Numbered from the stretch's first letter, positions 38,621-48,164 are shown. The stretch: 64,000 nucleotides of DNA from Betaproteobacteria bacterium (GCA_016183615.1 JACPEG010000032.1:1-64000), one strand, 5' to 3'. Numbers and translations: made by a program. The notes: generated by a model not told the origin, from the letters alone.

Positions 38621-38714
38621 TTAACCCAAAGAGGCAAAGGACACAAAATCTAACACCGTTCCCATGGGTGTTCTTTGCGCCCCTGGCGGCCCTTTTTTGC
38701 TTCCTTTGCGTTAA
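38621..38714. repeat. Inverted repeat between pepP and ubiH (copy 2)
   Basis: Outer arms TTAACCCAAAG (38621-38631) and CTTTGCGTTAA (38704-38714) face each other. Inside are GAGGCAAAGGACACAAA and TTCTTTGCGCCC, also inverted, and a T-run. The core words CAAAGGAC and CTTTGCG-TT are shared with 34248-34399. The right end overlaps the pepP stop codon, so the element abuts both genes. Confidence 0.72.
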
Positions 38715-40036
38715 CGCTGTCGAACTTGGGTTTTTGCCGCGGCCATGACGGCTTCCACATCGGCGATGGCCTTGGGCGCCGCGCCGGTGAGGACTTCGCA
38801 GCCGGCTTCCGTGACCAGCACGTCGTCCTCGATGCGCACCCCGATGTTCCAGAATTTCTCGGGCACGCTCTCGGCGGGGCGCACATAGAAGCCGGGTTCC
38901 ACGGTGAGTGTCATTCCGGGCACCAGGGGCCGCCATTTCCCCTCGCGCTTGTAGTCGCCGGCGTCGTGCACGTCGAGCCCCAGCCAGTGGCCGGTGCGGT
39001 GCATGTAGAAGCGTTTGTAATCGCCGGACTCCAGGACCCCCTCTACCGAACCCTGGCACAACCCGAAGTCCGCCATGCCCTGGGCCAGCACCTTGAGGGC
39101 GGCCTCGTGGGGCTCGTCCCAGGGGCTTCCCGGTTTCACCCGGTCGATCGCCGCCTGCTGCGCCGCGAGCACCAGATCATAGACATCGCGCTGAATTGCG
39201 CTGAACATGCCGCTCACCGGGAAGCTGCGGGTGATGTCGGCGGCGTAGCCCTCCCACTCGCAGCCGGCGTCGATCAGCAGCAGGTCTCCGGCCCTGAGCT
39301 CCGCGCTGTTCTCCACATAGTGCAGGACACAGGCGTTGGCGCCGCCGGCAACGATGGGGCTGTAGGCCGGCGCCGACGCGCCGTGACGGCGGAATTCGTG
39401 CACGAGTTCCGCCTCGATCTCGAATTCCTTCATCCCCGGCCGCGTCGCGCCCATGGCACGGCGGTGGGCCGAGGTGGAGATATCGGCGGCGCGCCGCATG
39501 AGCACCAGTTCCTCCGGGCCCTTGATGAGGCGCAGCTCATCCAGCAGCACTCTTACGTCGCGGATCTCGGAGGGCGCGGCAACTCCGCTGCGCACCTCGG
39601 CCCGAAGCCCGTTGATCCAGCCTACGATGCGTGCATCCCACGCGGCATCCCACCCCACCGGGCAGAATACCGCCTGCCGGTCGGCAAGCAGCTTCGGCGC
39701 CATTTCGTCCAGGGCCGCCAGCGAATGGGCTTCATCGAAGCCGAAGGCTTCCCGGGCCGCGTCAGGGCCGTAGCGATAGCCGTCCCAGACTTCGCGCTCG
39801 GGGTTCTTGTCGCGGCAGAACAGGATGGATCGGGGCTGTTCGCCCCCCACCAATACCAGCACGGCCTCCGGTTCGCGAAAGCCCGTGAGGTAATAGAAAT
39901 AGCTGTCGAACCGGTAGGGATAATGGGCGTCGCGGTTGCGCACCCGTTCGGGACTGGTGGGCACGATGGCCACCCCCGTCCCCATGGCTTCGGCGAGGCG
40001 CGCGCGGCGCGCCTGATAGGATTGAACGGGGATCAT
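38711..40036 (-). CDS. pepP: Xaa-Pro aminopeptidase P
   Basis: Metallopeptidase releasing N-terminal residues next to proline. 441 aa from ATG 40036. The N-terminal AMP_N domain (GVAIVPTSPERVRNRDAHYPYR by position, about residues 24-45; DSYFYYLTGFREPEA) is followed by the M24 pita-bread domain with metal ligands in LLIDAGCEWEGYAADITRSF, HRTGHWLGLDVHD, TVEPGFYV and NIGVRIEDDVLVT. The stop codon overlaps an inverted repeat. Confidence 0.96.
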   Translation of the reverse strand: MIPVQSYQARRARLAEAMGTGVAIVPTSPERVRNRDAHYPYRFDSYFYYLTGFREPEAVLVLVGGEQPRSILFCRDKNPEREVWDGYRYGPDAAREAFGFDEAHSLAALDEMAPKLLADRQAVFCPVGWDAAWDARIVGWINGLRAEVRSGVAAPSEIRDVRVLLDELRLIKGPEELVLMRRAADISTSAHRRAMGATRPGMKEFEIEAELVHEFRRHGASAPAYSPIVAGGANACVLHYVENSAELRAGDLLLIDAGCEWEGYAADITRSFPVSGMFSAIQRDVYDLVLAAQQAAIDRVKPGSPWDEPHEAALKVLAQGMADFGLCQGSVEGVLESGDYKRFYMHRTGHWLGLDVHDAGDYKREGKWRPLVPGMTLTVEPGFYVRPAESVPEKFWNIGVRIEDDVLVTEAGCEVLTGAAPKAIADVEAVMAAAKTQVRQR

Positions 40037-40097
40037 GATCGTCGCGGTCGAGCGCTCACTTTTACCGCAATCGCCCGGCAAAAGCAAAACAGCGCTT

Positions 40098-40535
40098 TTA
40101 CCGCGCGTCCTCCTCGTCCCGGTACTGCGCGTCCAGCAACTCCGCCCAGCGGTTCTCCAGCTCCGGCAACCGGCTGGCGAGAAGGTTGCCAATCTCTCCT
40201 ACCAGGATGCGCAACGCATCGGAATCGGACCCTTTGTCGGCTTCCGCGACCACCTGCTCCAGCTGCGCAAGGCTTTCCTTGAGGGCAAACGCCGCGCCGA
40301 GGGCGTTCTTGAGCTGCTCCCGGGGATGGGGGATCCAGTCCCGCTCCGCCGCAAGGGACGCGAGCTTCTCTCCGAGATCCAGGACCCGCTTGCGCAGCCT
40401 GCCCATGACGCCCAGACGGACGGCCTTCAGGTCGCCGAATACCGCGAGCTCCATCAGGGAAACCCAGTTCCGCTTCAGCGCCGCGACCCACCCGGGATCG
40501 AGCCTCACGGCCTGGCGCACCGCCTCCCGGTCCAT
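40098..40535 (-). CDS. Small helical protein of unknown function
   Basis: 145 aa from ATG 40535, whose A is also the last base of the murU stop codon. The protein looks all-helical, with charged heptad-like stretches (VLDLGEKLASLAAERDW, FALKESLAQLEQVVAEAD). There is no signal peptide. It occupies the place where ygfB/UPF0149 stands ahead of pepP in enterics, but I see no convincing UPF0149 similarity. Coding is supported by tight coupling and codon use. Confidence 0.75.
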   Translation of the reverse strand: MDREAVRQAVRLDPGWVAALKRNWVSLMELAVFGDLKAVRLGVMGRLRKRVLDLGEKLASLAAERDWIPHPREQLKNALGAAFALKESLAQLEQVVAEADKGSDSDALRILVGEIGNLLASRLPELENRWAELLDAQYRDEEDAR

Positions 40536-41227
40536 CAGGCTCCCGTCGCCAATTCCCGGTCCAGGCGCGCCAGCCGCTCCGGCGTGCCGACGTCGCACCA
40601 GCGGCCCCGGTAATGCTCGCCCCGCACCCGCCCCGCGTCAGCCGCGGTTTTGAGGAGGGCGCCGAGCCTCGCCTTTTGGCCCCGGGGGATGCCGCCAAAC
40701 AGTTCCGACCGGTAGATGCCGATGCCGCTGAAGGTAAGCCGGGCGCCGCCGGTCGCCAGCACCTCGTCGCCATGCAGCGCGAAATCGCCGTCGGCATGGT
40801 GATCCGGGTTGTCCACCAGCACCAGGTACGCGAGCGTGCCGGGTGAGGGCTGCAGCCGCGGCGCGGCGCGGGCGAGCAACCCGGAAAACTCCAGATCGCA
40901 GTACACATCCGCGTTGACCACCAGGAAAGCTCCTTGGCCCAGAATCGGCAGCGCATTGGCAATGCCGCCGGCGGTTTCCAGGGCCACAGGCTCCGGCGAG
41001 TAATGAATACGCAGCGCGTAGCGGCCGCCGTCACCCACGGCCGCCTCGATCCGGTGTCCCAGGTGGGCGTGGTTGATGACGACGTCCTCGACCCCCGCGC
41101 GGCGCAGGTTTTCCAGGTGGTGCTCGATCAGCGTCCGGCCTCCGGCGCGCAACAGCGCCTTCGGCGTCTCGTCGGTCAGCGGGCGCATGCGCTCGCCGCG
41201 ACCCGCGGCCAGAATCATCGCTTTCAA
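40535..41227 (-). CDS. murU: N-acetylmuramate alpha-1-phosphate uridylyltransferase
   Basis: Nucleotidyltransferase that makes UDP-MurNAc from MurNAc-1-phosphate in cell-wall recycling, bypassing de novo synthesis. 230 aa. MKAMILAAGRGERMRPLTDETPKAL (by position 1-25) is the nucleotide-binding signature; FLVVNADVYCDLEF holds the metal aspartate; WCDVGTPERLARL is at the C-terminus. It overlaps amgK by four bases, and the amgK-murU pair next to lptD matches Pseudomonas order. Confidence 0.92.
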   Translation of the reverse strand: MKAMILAAGRGERMRPLTDETPKALLRAGGRTLIEHHLENLRRAGVEDVVINHAHLGHRIEAAVGDGGRYALRIHYSPEPVALETAGGIANALPILGQGAFLVVNADVYCDLEFSGLLARAAPRLQPSPGTLAYLVLVDNPDHHADGDFALHGDEVLATGGARLTFSGIGIYRSELFGGIPRGQKARLGALLKTAADAGRVRGEHYRGRWCDVGTPERLARLDRELATGA

Positions 41228-42279
41228 AACGTGTAGCCCGCCGTGACGGTTCCCTTGCCTTCCAGCTCATCCAGCAGCCGCAGCAGGGGGTGAAACTCGC
41301 GGTAGCGCCGGCAGGCCTTTCGCAGGTAAGACATCACCAGCGGCAGGTCCTTGAGATAGCCCTCCTTGCCGTCCCGGTGGTAGAGGCGCGCGAAAATCCC
41401 CAGCACCTTGATGTGCCGCTGCACCCCCATCCACTCGAAGTCCAGGTGGAAGCGCGCGAAGTCCCGGTCCACCGGCAGCCCCGACTTTCTGGCCTTTTCC
41501 CAGTAGCGGATCAGCCACTCGAGCACCCGTTCCTCCTCCCACTCGATATAGGCATCCCTGAACAGGGAAACGGCGTCGTAGGTGATCGGCCCGTACACCG
41601 CGTCCTGGAAGTCGAGGATCCCGGGGTTGGGCTCGGTGACCATGAGGTTGCGGGAGTGATAATCCCGGTGCACGTAGGCCCGGGGCTGGGCCAGGTTGTT
41701 CCTGAGCACCAGGGCAAAGGCGGATTCCAGCACCGCGGCCTGGGCGGAACTGAGAGCGAGCCCCAGGTGCTTCGCCACGTACCAGTCTGGAAACAGGTGC
41801 ATCTCGCGCACGAGCAGCGACTCGTCATAGCCGGGCAGCTCGTTCTCGCGGCTTGCCATTTGAATCCTGACCAGCGCGTCCAGGGCATCGGAATAAAGCC
41901 GGTCTGCCGTACCCTCGCCCAGAACCTGCAGATAGGTGGTGCTCCCCAGATCGGAGAGCAGCAGCAAGCCCGCCTCCAGGTCCTCAGCGAGCACCTCGGG
42001 CACATGAACGCCGGCGGCCCCGAACAAGCGCGCCACGCGCAGGTAGGGCCGGCAATCCTCGTGCTGCGGCGGCGCGTCCATGACGATGACGCTGCGGCCG
42101 TCGAGTTTCACCCGGAAATAGCGCCGGAAGCTCGCGTCGCTCGACGCGGGCTCCACCTTCAGCTCGTGGCCGGGAAACCGCGCGCGGAGCCATTTGTGTA
42201 GAAGTTCGAGGCGTTCCAAAAGGGAGAAATTGCCTAAACAGGGGTTTTGTGCGATTTTAGCACCCTCATTCGCCGCCAT
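41224..42279 (-). CDS. amgK: N-acetylmuramate/N-acetylglucosamine kinase
   Basis: Sugar kinase that phosphorylates the anomeric hydroxyl of MurNAc, supplying MurU. The aminoglycoside-phosphotransferase-like fold is seen in SSDASFRRYFRV, LLLLSDLG, catalytic YVHRDYHSRNLM and ILDFQDAVYGPITYD. From ATG 42279 it would be 351 aa, but that start is only 7 nt from the lptD start and lacks a ribosome site; a TTG (LERLELLHKWL, 42219) is possible. The start is therefore uncertain while the family is clear. Confidence 0.9.
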   Translation of the reverse strand: MAANEGAKIAQNPCLGNFSLLERLELLHKWLRARFPGHELKVEPASSDASFRRYFRVKLDGRSVIVMDAPPQHEDCRPYLRVARLFGAAGVHVPEVLAEDLEAGLLLLSDLGSTTYLQVLGEGTADRLYSDALDALVRIQMASRENELPGYDESLLVREMHLFPDWYVAKHLGLALSSAQAAVLESAFALVLRNNLAQPRAYVHRDYHSRNLMVTEPNPGILDFQDAVYGPITYDAVSLFRDAYIEWEEERVLEWLIRYWEKARKSGLPVDRDFARFHLDFEWMGVQRHIKVLGIFARLYHRDGKEGYLKDLPLVMSYLRKACRRYREFHPLLRLLDELEGKGTVTAGYTF

Positions 42280-42286
42280 AATCAGA

Positions 42287-44866
42287 ATGCCAGCGCCGCG
42301 TCTCAAGCCCCTTCCGTTCGCCCTCGCCTGCGTGTTCTCCACCACCGTCTCGGGTGAACCCATCGGGCTCGGGAAATTCGAGGTGGATCCGGCGCTGCTC
42401 ACGCCACCCGCCCGGCGCGAAGGCGCTCCGCCGGCGCGCCCTGCGCCGGCACCGATCCCGCGCAGGGAAGAGCCCGTTGCGCCTCGCGCCGAACCCGCAC
42501 CCGAGGCGAGGCCAGTCCCCTCCGCGCCGCCTGCCGGGGCAGCGCAGCCGCGCGAGCAAGCTCCGCGGCCGCTGGCTGCGCCGGTCTCACCGGCACCCGC
42601 GCTGCCCATTGTTCCCGCGCCGGCGGAGCCCCCGCAGCTCGGCACGCCGCTGGAGATGGAGCTGGAGGCGATTCGCGCGGGCGGCCCGCTGCGGCTGAAG
42701 CCGCAGGTCGGGTTCCTGCCGTTTCCCGAGGGCAAGGACGACCCGCTGCCCACGTTCATTTCCGCCGAGCGCCTGCAGGGCGTGCCCGACGAGCAGGTGG
42801 AAGCCATTGGCGAGGCGGAGCTGCGCAAGCGGGGGCAGCGCGTGTCTGCCGACTGGATGATGTACTTCCCCGACTCCGACGAGGTGTACGCGGAGGGACG
42901 GGTCAAGCTGGAGCAGCGGGGCGACCTGGTGGAAGGGCCGGCGCTGCGGCTCAACTTCGACACCGAGCGGGGCCACATGGAAAAGCCCACTTTCCGGCTG
43001 GTGGAGAGCGGCAGCCACGGCAGCGGCGAGCGCCTGCTGTTCGAGGGGGAGCAGAAGTACCGCATGCAGCACGCGAGCTACACCACCTGCCCCGCGGGCG
43101 AGGAGGACTGGTATCTCAACGTGGGCGACCTGGAAGTGGACAAGAACCGCCAGGTGGGAACGGCCCGCAACGCCGCCGTATGGTTCAGGGGCGTGCCCGT
43201 TCTCTACACTCCGTGGATGGATTTTTCCCTGAGCCGGGAACGCAAGTCCGGCTTGCTTGCTCCCGTTTTCGGCAGCACCGCTGAAGGCGGCGCCGAAGTG
43301 ACGCTGCCCGTCTACTGGAACATTGCGCCGAACCGGGATGCCACCATCGCGCCCCGCTTCATGACCAAGCGCGGTCTCATGCTCAATAACGAGTTCCGCT
43401 ACCTCGATCCGCTGTACAACGGCCAGATCAATCTCGACGTGCTGCCCGATGACCGCGTTACCGGGACCAACCGCTACGCGCTCACGCTCAGTCACGGGCA
43501 GAACCTCACCCGCGGCTTTTCCGGCTCAATCCAAATTCAGAAAGCCTCGGATGACGCCTATTTCCGGGATCTTTCCAGCAGCATCAGCGTGACATCCCAG
43601 ACCTACCTGCAGCGGACCGGAACGCTCTCCTACAGCGGCTCGTGGTGGGGGGGGTCGCCCTGGTACGCTTCGCTGATGGTCCAGCGCTGGCAGACCCTGC
43701 AGGACCCCCAGGCGCCCCTGAGCCCGCCGTATTTCCGCACCCCGCAACTCACCCTCGGCACCACCAAACTGGGGGTTCGCGGCGCCGATCTGAACCTTTA
43801 CGGGACTTTCGTGGACTTCAGCCACCCGACGCTGCCCCAGGGCAAGCGCACGGTGTTATACCCCAGCGTAAGCTATCCGCTGCGGACCGCGTTCGGTTAC
43901 GTCACGCCCAAGCTGGGGGTGCATTACACGCGCTACAGCCTGGACCCCGCGACCACCACCCTCCAGGACGCGAGTCGCAGCTTGCCGATATTCAGCGTGG
44001 ATTCCGGCGTGGTGTTCGAGCGCGAGCTGAAGTATTTCGGCGAGCGGTTCCTGCAAACCCTGGAGCCGCGCATCTTCTACGTGTACATCCCGTTCCGGGA
44101 CCAGACCCGGCTGCCGAACTTCGACACCGGCGAGGCGGATTTCAATTTTGCGCAGTTCTTTACCGAGAACCGCTTCAGCGGCGAGGACCGCGTCAACGAC
44201 GCCAACCAGGTGACGCTCGCGGTCACCTCACGGCTGCTGGAACCGGATACCGGCAACGAACGCTTGCGGATCGCCCTGGGCCAGCGCCTGAACCTCACCA
44301 GCCAGGAGGTATTTCTCGTGGCCCCCACGGCCCGCCGCACCCGCTCCGACTTCCTGGCCGCCATATCCGGCCGGGTCACCCCGGCGTGGACTCTCGACGC
44401 GGGATTGCAGTACAACCCCGTGGACCAGGTCAACGAAAAGCTCAGCGTCAATGCCCGCTACCAGCCGGAATCCCTCAAGGTGGCAAATCTTGGCTACCGT
44501 TTCACCCGCAACAGCCTCGAGCAGGTTGATGCCTCCGCCCAGTGGCCGCTCGGGAGACGCTGGCACGGGGTTGCGCGCCTCAACTACTCGCTGCCCGACA
44601 GCAAGGTCCTGGAGGGGCTGGCGGGGCTCGAGTATAATGCCGGCTGCTGGGCGCTGCGCCTGGTGACGCAGCGGTTCGTCACGGCCACCCAGGAAACCGC
44701 CACGGCCTTCTTCGTGCAGCTGGAGCTGAACGGCCTTACCAACATCGGGGCCAATCCCCTGGAACTGCTGCGCCAGAGCATTCCCGGCTACTCCAAGATC
44801 AACGTATCGGAGCCCGCGGCGCGGCCGATCTTCACCGAGCCCTCTCCCGGCGCACCTCTTTATTGA
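42287..44866 (+). CDS. lptD: LPS-assembly protein LptD
   Basis: Outer-membrane beta-barrel that with LptE inserts LPS into the outer leaflet. 859 aa. A signal peptide of about 23 residues is followed by a proline/alanine-rich linker (about residues 38-115) not present in the E. coli protein. Then come the OstA jelly-roll (SADWMMYFPDSDEVYAEG, ASYTTCPAGEEDWYL) and the barrel, ending QLELNGLTNIGANPLELL. The mature protein has only two cysteines, one in TTCPAG and one in AGCWALR. surA starts immediately after the stop. Confidence 0.95.
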   Translation: MPAPRLKPLPFALACVFSTTVSGEPIGLGKFEVDPALLTPPARREGAPPARPAPAPIPRREEPVAPRAEPAPEARPVPSAPPAGAAQPREQAPRPLAAPVSPAPALPIVPAPAEPPQLGTPLEMELEAIRAGGPLRLKPQVGFLPFPEGKDDPLPTFISAERLQGVPDEQVEAIGEAELRKRGQRVSADWMMYFPDSDEVYAEGRVKLEQRGDLVEGPALRLNFDTERGHMEKPTFRLVESGSHGSGERLLFEGEQKYRMQHASYTTCPAGEEDWYLNVGDLEVDKNRQVGTARNAAVWFRGVPVLYTPWMDFSLSRERKSGLLAPVFGSTAEGGAEVTLPVYWNIAPNRDATIAPRFMTKRGLMLNNEFRYLDPLYNGQINLDVLPDDRVTGTNRYALTLSHGQNLTRGFSGSIQIQKASDDAYFRDLSSSISVTSQTYLQRTGTLSYSGSWWGGSPWYASLMVQRWQTLQDPQAPLSPPYFRTPQLTLGTTKLGVRGADLNLYGTFVDFSHPTLPQGKRTVLYPSVSYPLRTAFGYVTPKLGVHYTRYSLDPATTTLQDASRSLPIFSVDSGVVFERELKYFGERFLQTLEPRIFYVYIPFRDQTRLPNFDTGEADFNFAQFFTENRFSGEDRVNDANQVTLAVTSRLLEPDTGNERLRIALGQRLNLTSQEVFLVAPTARRTRSDFLAAISGRVTPAWTLDAGLQYNPVDQVNEKLSVNARYQPESLKVANLGYRFTRNSLEQVDASAQWPLGRRWHGVARLNYSLPDSKVLEGLAGLEYNAGCWALRLVTQRFVTATQETATAFFVQLELNGLTNIGANPLELLRQSIPGYSKINVSEPAARPIFTEPSPGAPLY

Positions 44867-46213
44867 ATGAACGCTTTTCCAAACCCGGCCCGCATCGTAC
44901 GGGCTGCCCTATGCGCCGCCGCCGGCGCCCTGCTGTTGCACAGCGGATCGGCGGCATCCGCGGAGTCTGCCGCCGGCCGGCAGTTGATCGCCCCGGTTGA
45001 CCGCATCGTCGCCATTGTGAACGATGAGGTCATTACGCGTTTCGAGCTGGACGACCACGTGCAGGCCGCCAAGCGCCAGTTGCAGAAGCAGGGCACACCG
45101 CCGCCTCCGACTGATGTGCTGGAGAAACAGATGCTGGAGCGCATGATCACCGAGCGCGTGCTGCTGCGGTACGCGAGGGAGACGGGATTGCGCGTCGATG
45201 ACACCCAGCTCGACCGGGCGCTGCGCCGAATCGCCGAGGAGAACCGGCTTACCCTGGAAGGATTGCGCCAGGCGCTGGAGCGCGAAGGCATCAGCTTCAG
45301 GAAGTTCCGGGAAGAGATCCGCGACGAAATCGTGATGGCGCGGCTCAAGGAACGGGAGGTGGACAACAGGATTACGGTGACCGATGCCGAAATCGACCAG
45401 TTCCTGGCGAGCCAGGAGGCCCAGTCCGGCGCGAGCGAGGAATACAGCCTGGCCCACATCCTGGTGCGGGTGCCGGAGCAGGCGAGCGCCGAGCAAATCC
45501 AGGAACGCCGGCGCCGGGCAGAGGAGGCGCTCTCCCGCATCAGGGCCGGTGCCGACTTTGCCCAGGTGGCCGCCGGATTCTCGGATGCCCCCGACGCGCT
45601 TCAGGGCGGCGTGCTGGACTTTCGTCCGGCAGCCCGGCTGCCCGCCATATTCGTTGAGGCGCTGGCGACCCTGAAGCCAGGGGAAGCGAGCACCATCCTG
45701 CGCAGCCCCAACGGGTTTCATATCCTGAAGCTCCTGGCCAAGCGGGGCAAGGACGTCACCACTGTCGTGAACCAGACCCGGGCGCGGCACATTCTGGTGC
45801 GCACCAGCGAGATCGTGTCGGAAACCGACGCCCGCAACCGCCTGCTCCAGCTCCGGGAGCGACTCGTGCACGGCGGAGCCGATTTCGGGGAGCTGGCGCG
45901 GCTTCACTCCGACGATCCCAGCGCCTCCAAGGGCGGAGAGCTGGGCTGGATCTCTCCCGGCGACACGGTTCCGGAGTTCGAGCGGGCGATGGATGCGCTG
46001 AAGCCCGGAGAACTTGGAGATCCGGTGCAGACTCCCTTCGGCTGGCACCTGATCCAGGTGCTGGAGCGGCGCACCCAGGACGTCACCAAGGACCGCCAGC
46101 GGCTGCTCGCGCGCCAGGCCCTGCGGGCCCGCAAATCCGACGAGGCCTACCAGGAATGGGTGCGCCAGCAGCGCGACCGGGCCTACGTGGAGTACCGGCT
46201 CGAAGAGCGATAG
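44867..46213 (+). CDS. surA: Periplasmic chaperone and peptidyl-prolyl isomerase SurA
   Basis: Chaperone that escorts outer-membrane proteins such as LptD. 448 aa with signal peptide (about 32 residues). The N-terminal SurA domain (VDRIVAIVNDEVITRFELDD) is followed by two parvulin domains: first with SLAHILVRVPEQ near residue 198, second with RARHILVRTSEI near 305 and GELGWISPGDTVPEFERA. The ATG touches the lptD stop, so the two are translationally linked. Confidence 0.96.
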   Translation: MNAFPNPARIVRAALCAAAGALLLHSGSAASAESAAGRQLIAPVDRIVAIVNDEVITRFELDDHVQAAKRQLQKQGTPPPPTDVLEKQMLERMITERVLLRYARETGLRVDDTQLDRALRRIAEENRLTLEGLRQALEREGISFRKFREEIRDEIVMARLKEREVDNRITVTDAEIDQFLASQEAQSGASEEYSLAHILVRVPEQASAEQIQERRRRAEEALSRIRAGADFAQVAAGFSDAPDALQGGVLDFRPAARLPAIFVEALATLKPGEASTILRSPNGFHILKLLAKRGKDVTTVVNQTRARHILVRTSEIVSETDARNRLLQLRERLVHGGADFGELARLHSDDPSASKGGELGWISPGDTVPEFERAMDALKPGELGDPVQTPFGWHLIQVLERRTQDVTKDRQRLLARQALRARKSDEAYQEWVRQQRDRAYVEYRLEER

Positions 46214-46279
46214 CCGTCTCCGCGCGTGGCCCGCGGTCACGGGGTTGTCGTCTGAAGGCGCTGACCAAGGTTTCCACCG

Positions 46280-47266
46280 ATGCCCTTGAAGCCCATTGCC
46301 CTCACCGCCGGAGAGCCGGCCGGCATTGGTCCTGACCTGTGCCTGCTGGTCGCCCGGAAACCGCCGGAGGTCCGGCTGGTCGTCATCGCCGACAAGCGGC
46401 TTCTGGCCGAGCGTGCCGCCGCCCTGGGCGTTTCAATCGTGCTCAAGGACTACGGTTCGGGGGACATTGCCGTCGCTCCGGGCACGCTGACCGTCGCCCA
46501 CGAATCCCTTGCCGGGCGGGTCACGCCGGGAAAACCCGATCCCGCCAACAGCCGCTATGTCCTGCGTACCCTGGAGCGGGCAATCCGCGGCTGCGCATCC
46601 CGGGAGTTTTCGGCCCTGGTCACGGCGCCGGTGCACAAAGGTGTGATCAACGACGCCGGAATTCCTTTCACGGGACACACGGAATTTCTCGCCGAGAAAA
46701 CCGCAACCCGGCGGGTGGTGATGATGCTGACCGGCGCCGGCATGCGGGTGGCGCTGGCCACAACCCATCTCGCGCTGAAGGATGTGCCGGCGGCCATCAC
46801 CCGCGAAAGCCTTGAGGAGACGCTGCGCATCGTCGAGCGCGACCTGCGCCAGCGCTTCGGCCTGGCTCGTCCCCGCATCCTGGTCGCCGGGCTCAATCCC
46901 CACGCCGGGGAGTCGGGGCACCGGGGGCGGGAAGAGATCGAGGTCATCGCACCGGTGCTGGAAAGGCTGCGGGGGGAGGGATTCGACCTGCGCGGGCCGC
47001 TGCCTGCGGACACCCTGTTCAACCCGGAGCGCCTGCGGGACGCGGATTGCGTCCTCGCCATGTACCACGACCAGGGGCTGCCGGTGCTGAAGCACGCGAG
47101 CTTCGGCGGCGGGGTCAACGTCACCCTCGGGCTCCCGATCATCCGCACCTCGGTGGATCACGGCACGGCCCTGGAGCTGGCCGGCACCGGCCGCATCGAC
47201 TGCGGCAGCCTGCTCGCCGCCATCGATCTTGCCCGGCAGCTCGCCGAGCACCGGCAAGGCGCGTAG
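46280..47266 (+). CDS. pdxA: 4-hydroxythreonine-4-phosphate dehydrogenase
   Basis: NAD-dependent enzyme of the DXP-dependent vitamin B6 pathway. 328 aa. TAGEPAGIGPDLCLL at the N-terminus, ALVTAPVHKGVINDAG, metal-binding His in FTGHTEFLAE and AMYHDQGLPVLKH, and TSVDHGTALELAGTG at the end. It lies 66 nt after surA and about 110 nt before rsmA, in the conserved surA-pdxA-rsmA order. Confidence 0.97.
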   Translation: MPLKPIALTAGEPAGIGPDLCLLVARKPPEVRLVVIADKRLLAERAAALGVSIVLKDYGSGDIAVAPGTLTVAHESLAGRVTPGKPDPANSRYVLRTLERAIRGCASREFSALVTAPVHKGVINDAGIPFTGHTEFLAEKTATRRVVMMLTGAGMRVALATTHLALKDVPAAITRESLEETLRIVERDLRQRFGLARPRILVAGLNPHAGESGHRGREEIEVIAPVLERLRGEGFDLRGPLPADTLFNPERLRDADCVLAMYHDQGLPVLKHASFGGGVNVTLGLPIIRTSVDHGTALELAGTGRIDCGSLLAAIDLARQLAEHRQGA

Positions 47267-47378
47267 AACCGTCCCTTCCGATGGTTCCGCACATCGCGCA
47301 CCAGCGTTTTAGTTCCGGCATAACGCGCATCGCGCGAGCTTTCACCGAAACGGTCGCGTGAACCCGCATCGCGACACC

Positions 47379-48161
47379 ATGCACATCGCACGCAAACGTT
47401 TTGGCCAGAACTTCCTGGTGGACCGCAATATCGTCCGCAAGATCGTGGAGGCCATCGCGCCCGTCCCGGGAGACCAAGTGGTGGAGATCGGCCCCGGTCT
47501 CGGCGCCCTGACGCGGCCCCTGCTCGACGTGTTGCCCCATTTGCACGTCGTGGAAATCGACCGCGACATCGTGGCGAGGCTCGCTGCGGAATATCCGCCC
47601 GACCGGCTCACCATTCACGGCGCCGATGCCCTCAAATTCGACTTTTCCGCCCTTGGCACGGATCTGCGGATCGTCGGCAATCTGCCCTACAATATCTCGA
47701 CCCCGCTGCTGTTCCATCTGGCGCGCTTCGCAGAACAGCTCCGCGACATCCATGTCATGCTGCAGCGGGAAGTGGTGGAGCGCATGGTGGCAAAGCCATC
47801 CACGTCCGAGTACGGCCGGCTCTCGGTGATGCTGCAGTACCGTTTCGGCCTGGAGCGGCTGTTTCTGGTGGGTGCTGGAGCGTTCCGTCCCGCCCCCAAG
47901 GTGGAATCCGCGGTGGTGCGGATGATTCCGCTCTCGCCTCTGCCTCACCCGGCAATGGATGAAGCCCTGCTCTCCGAGCTCGTCACGGCGGCGTTCTCCC
48001 AGCGCAGAAAGACGTTGCGCAACGCGCTGAGGAACTACCTGGCCGAGCCGGATTTCGGGAATCTGGGAATCGAAGCGACCCGGCGCCCGGAAACCTTCGG
48101 TGTCGCGGAATTCGTGGCGATGGAGAACTACCTGAGCGCCGGCCGCGCGGCGGCGCGGTGA
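47379..48161 (+). CDS. rsmA: 16S rRNA dimethyladenosine transferase (KsgA)
   Basis: Dimethylates A1518 and A1519 of 16S rRNA late in 30S assembly. The ATG at 47379 gives MHIARKRFGQNFLVDRNIV, the family's usual beginning; a GTG at 47358 would add seven residues. 260 aa. SAM site VVEIGPGLGALT; catalytic NLPYNIS. It ends three bases before the convergent gloA remnant. Confidence 0.96.
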   Translation: MHIARKRFGQNFLVDRNIVRKIVEAIAPVPGDQVVEIGPGLGALTRPLLDVLPHLHVVEIDRDIVARLAAEYPPDRLTIHGADALKFDFSALGTDLRIVGNLPYNISTPLLFHLARFAEQLRDIHVMLQREVVERMVAKPSTSEYGRLSVMLQYRFGLERLFLVGAGAFRPAPKVESAVVRMIPLSPLPHPAMDEALLSELVTAAFSQRRKTLRNALRNYLAEPDFGNLGIEATRRPETFGVAEFVAMENYLSAGRAAAR

Positions 48162-48164
48162 AAA

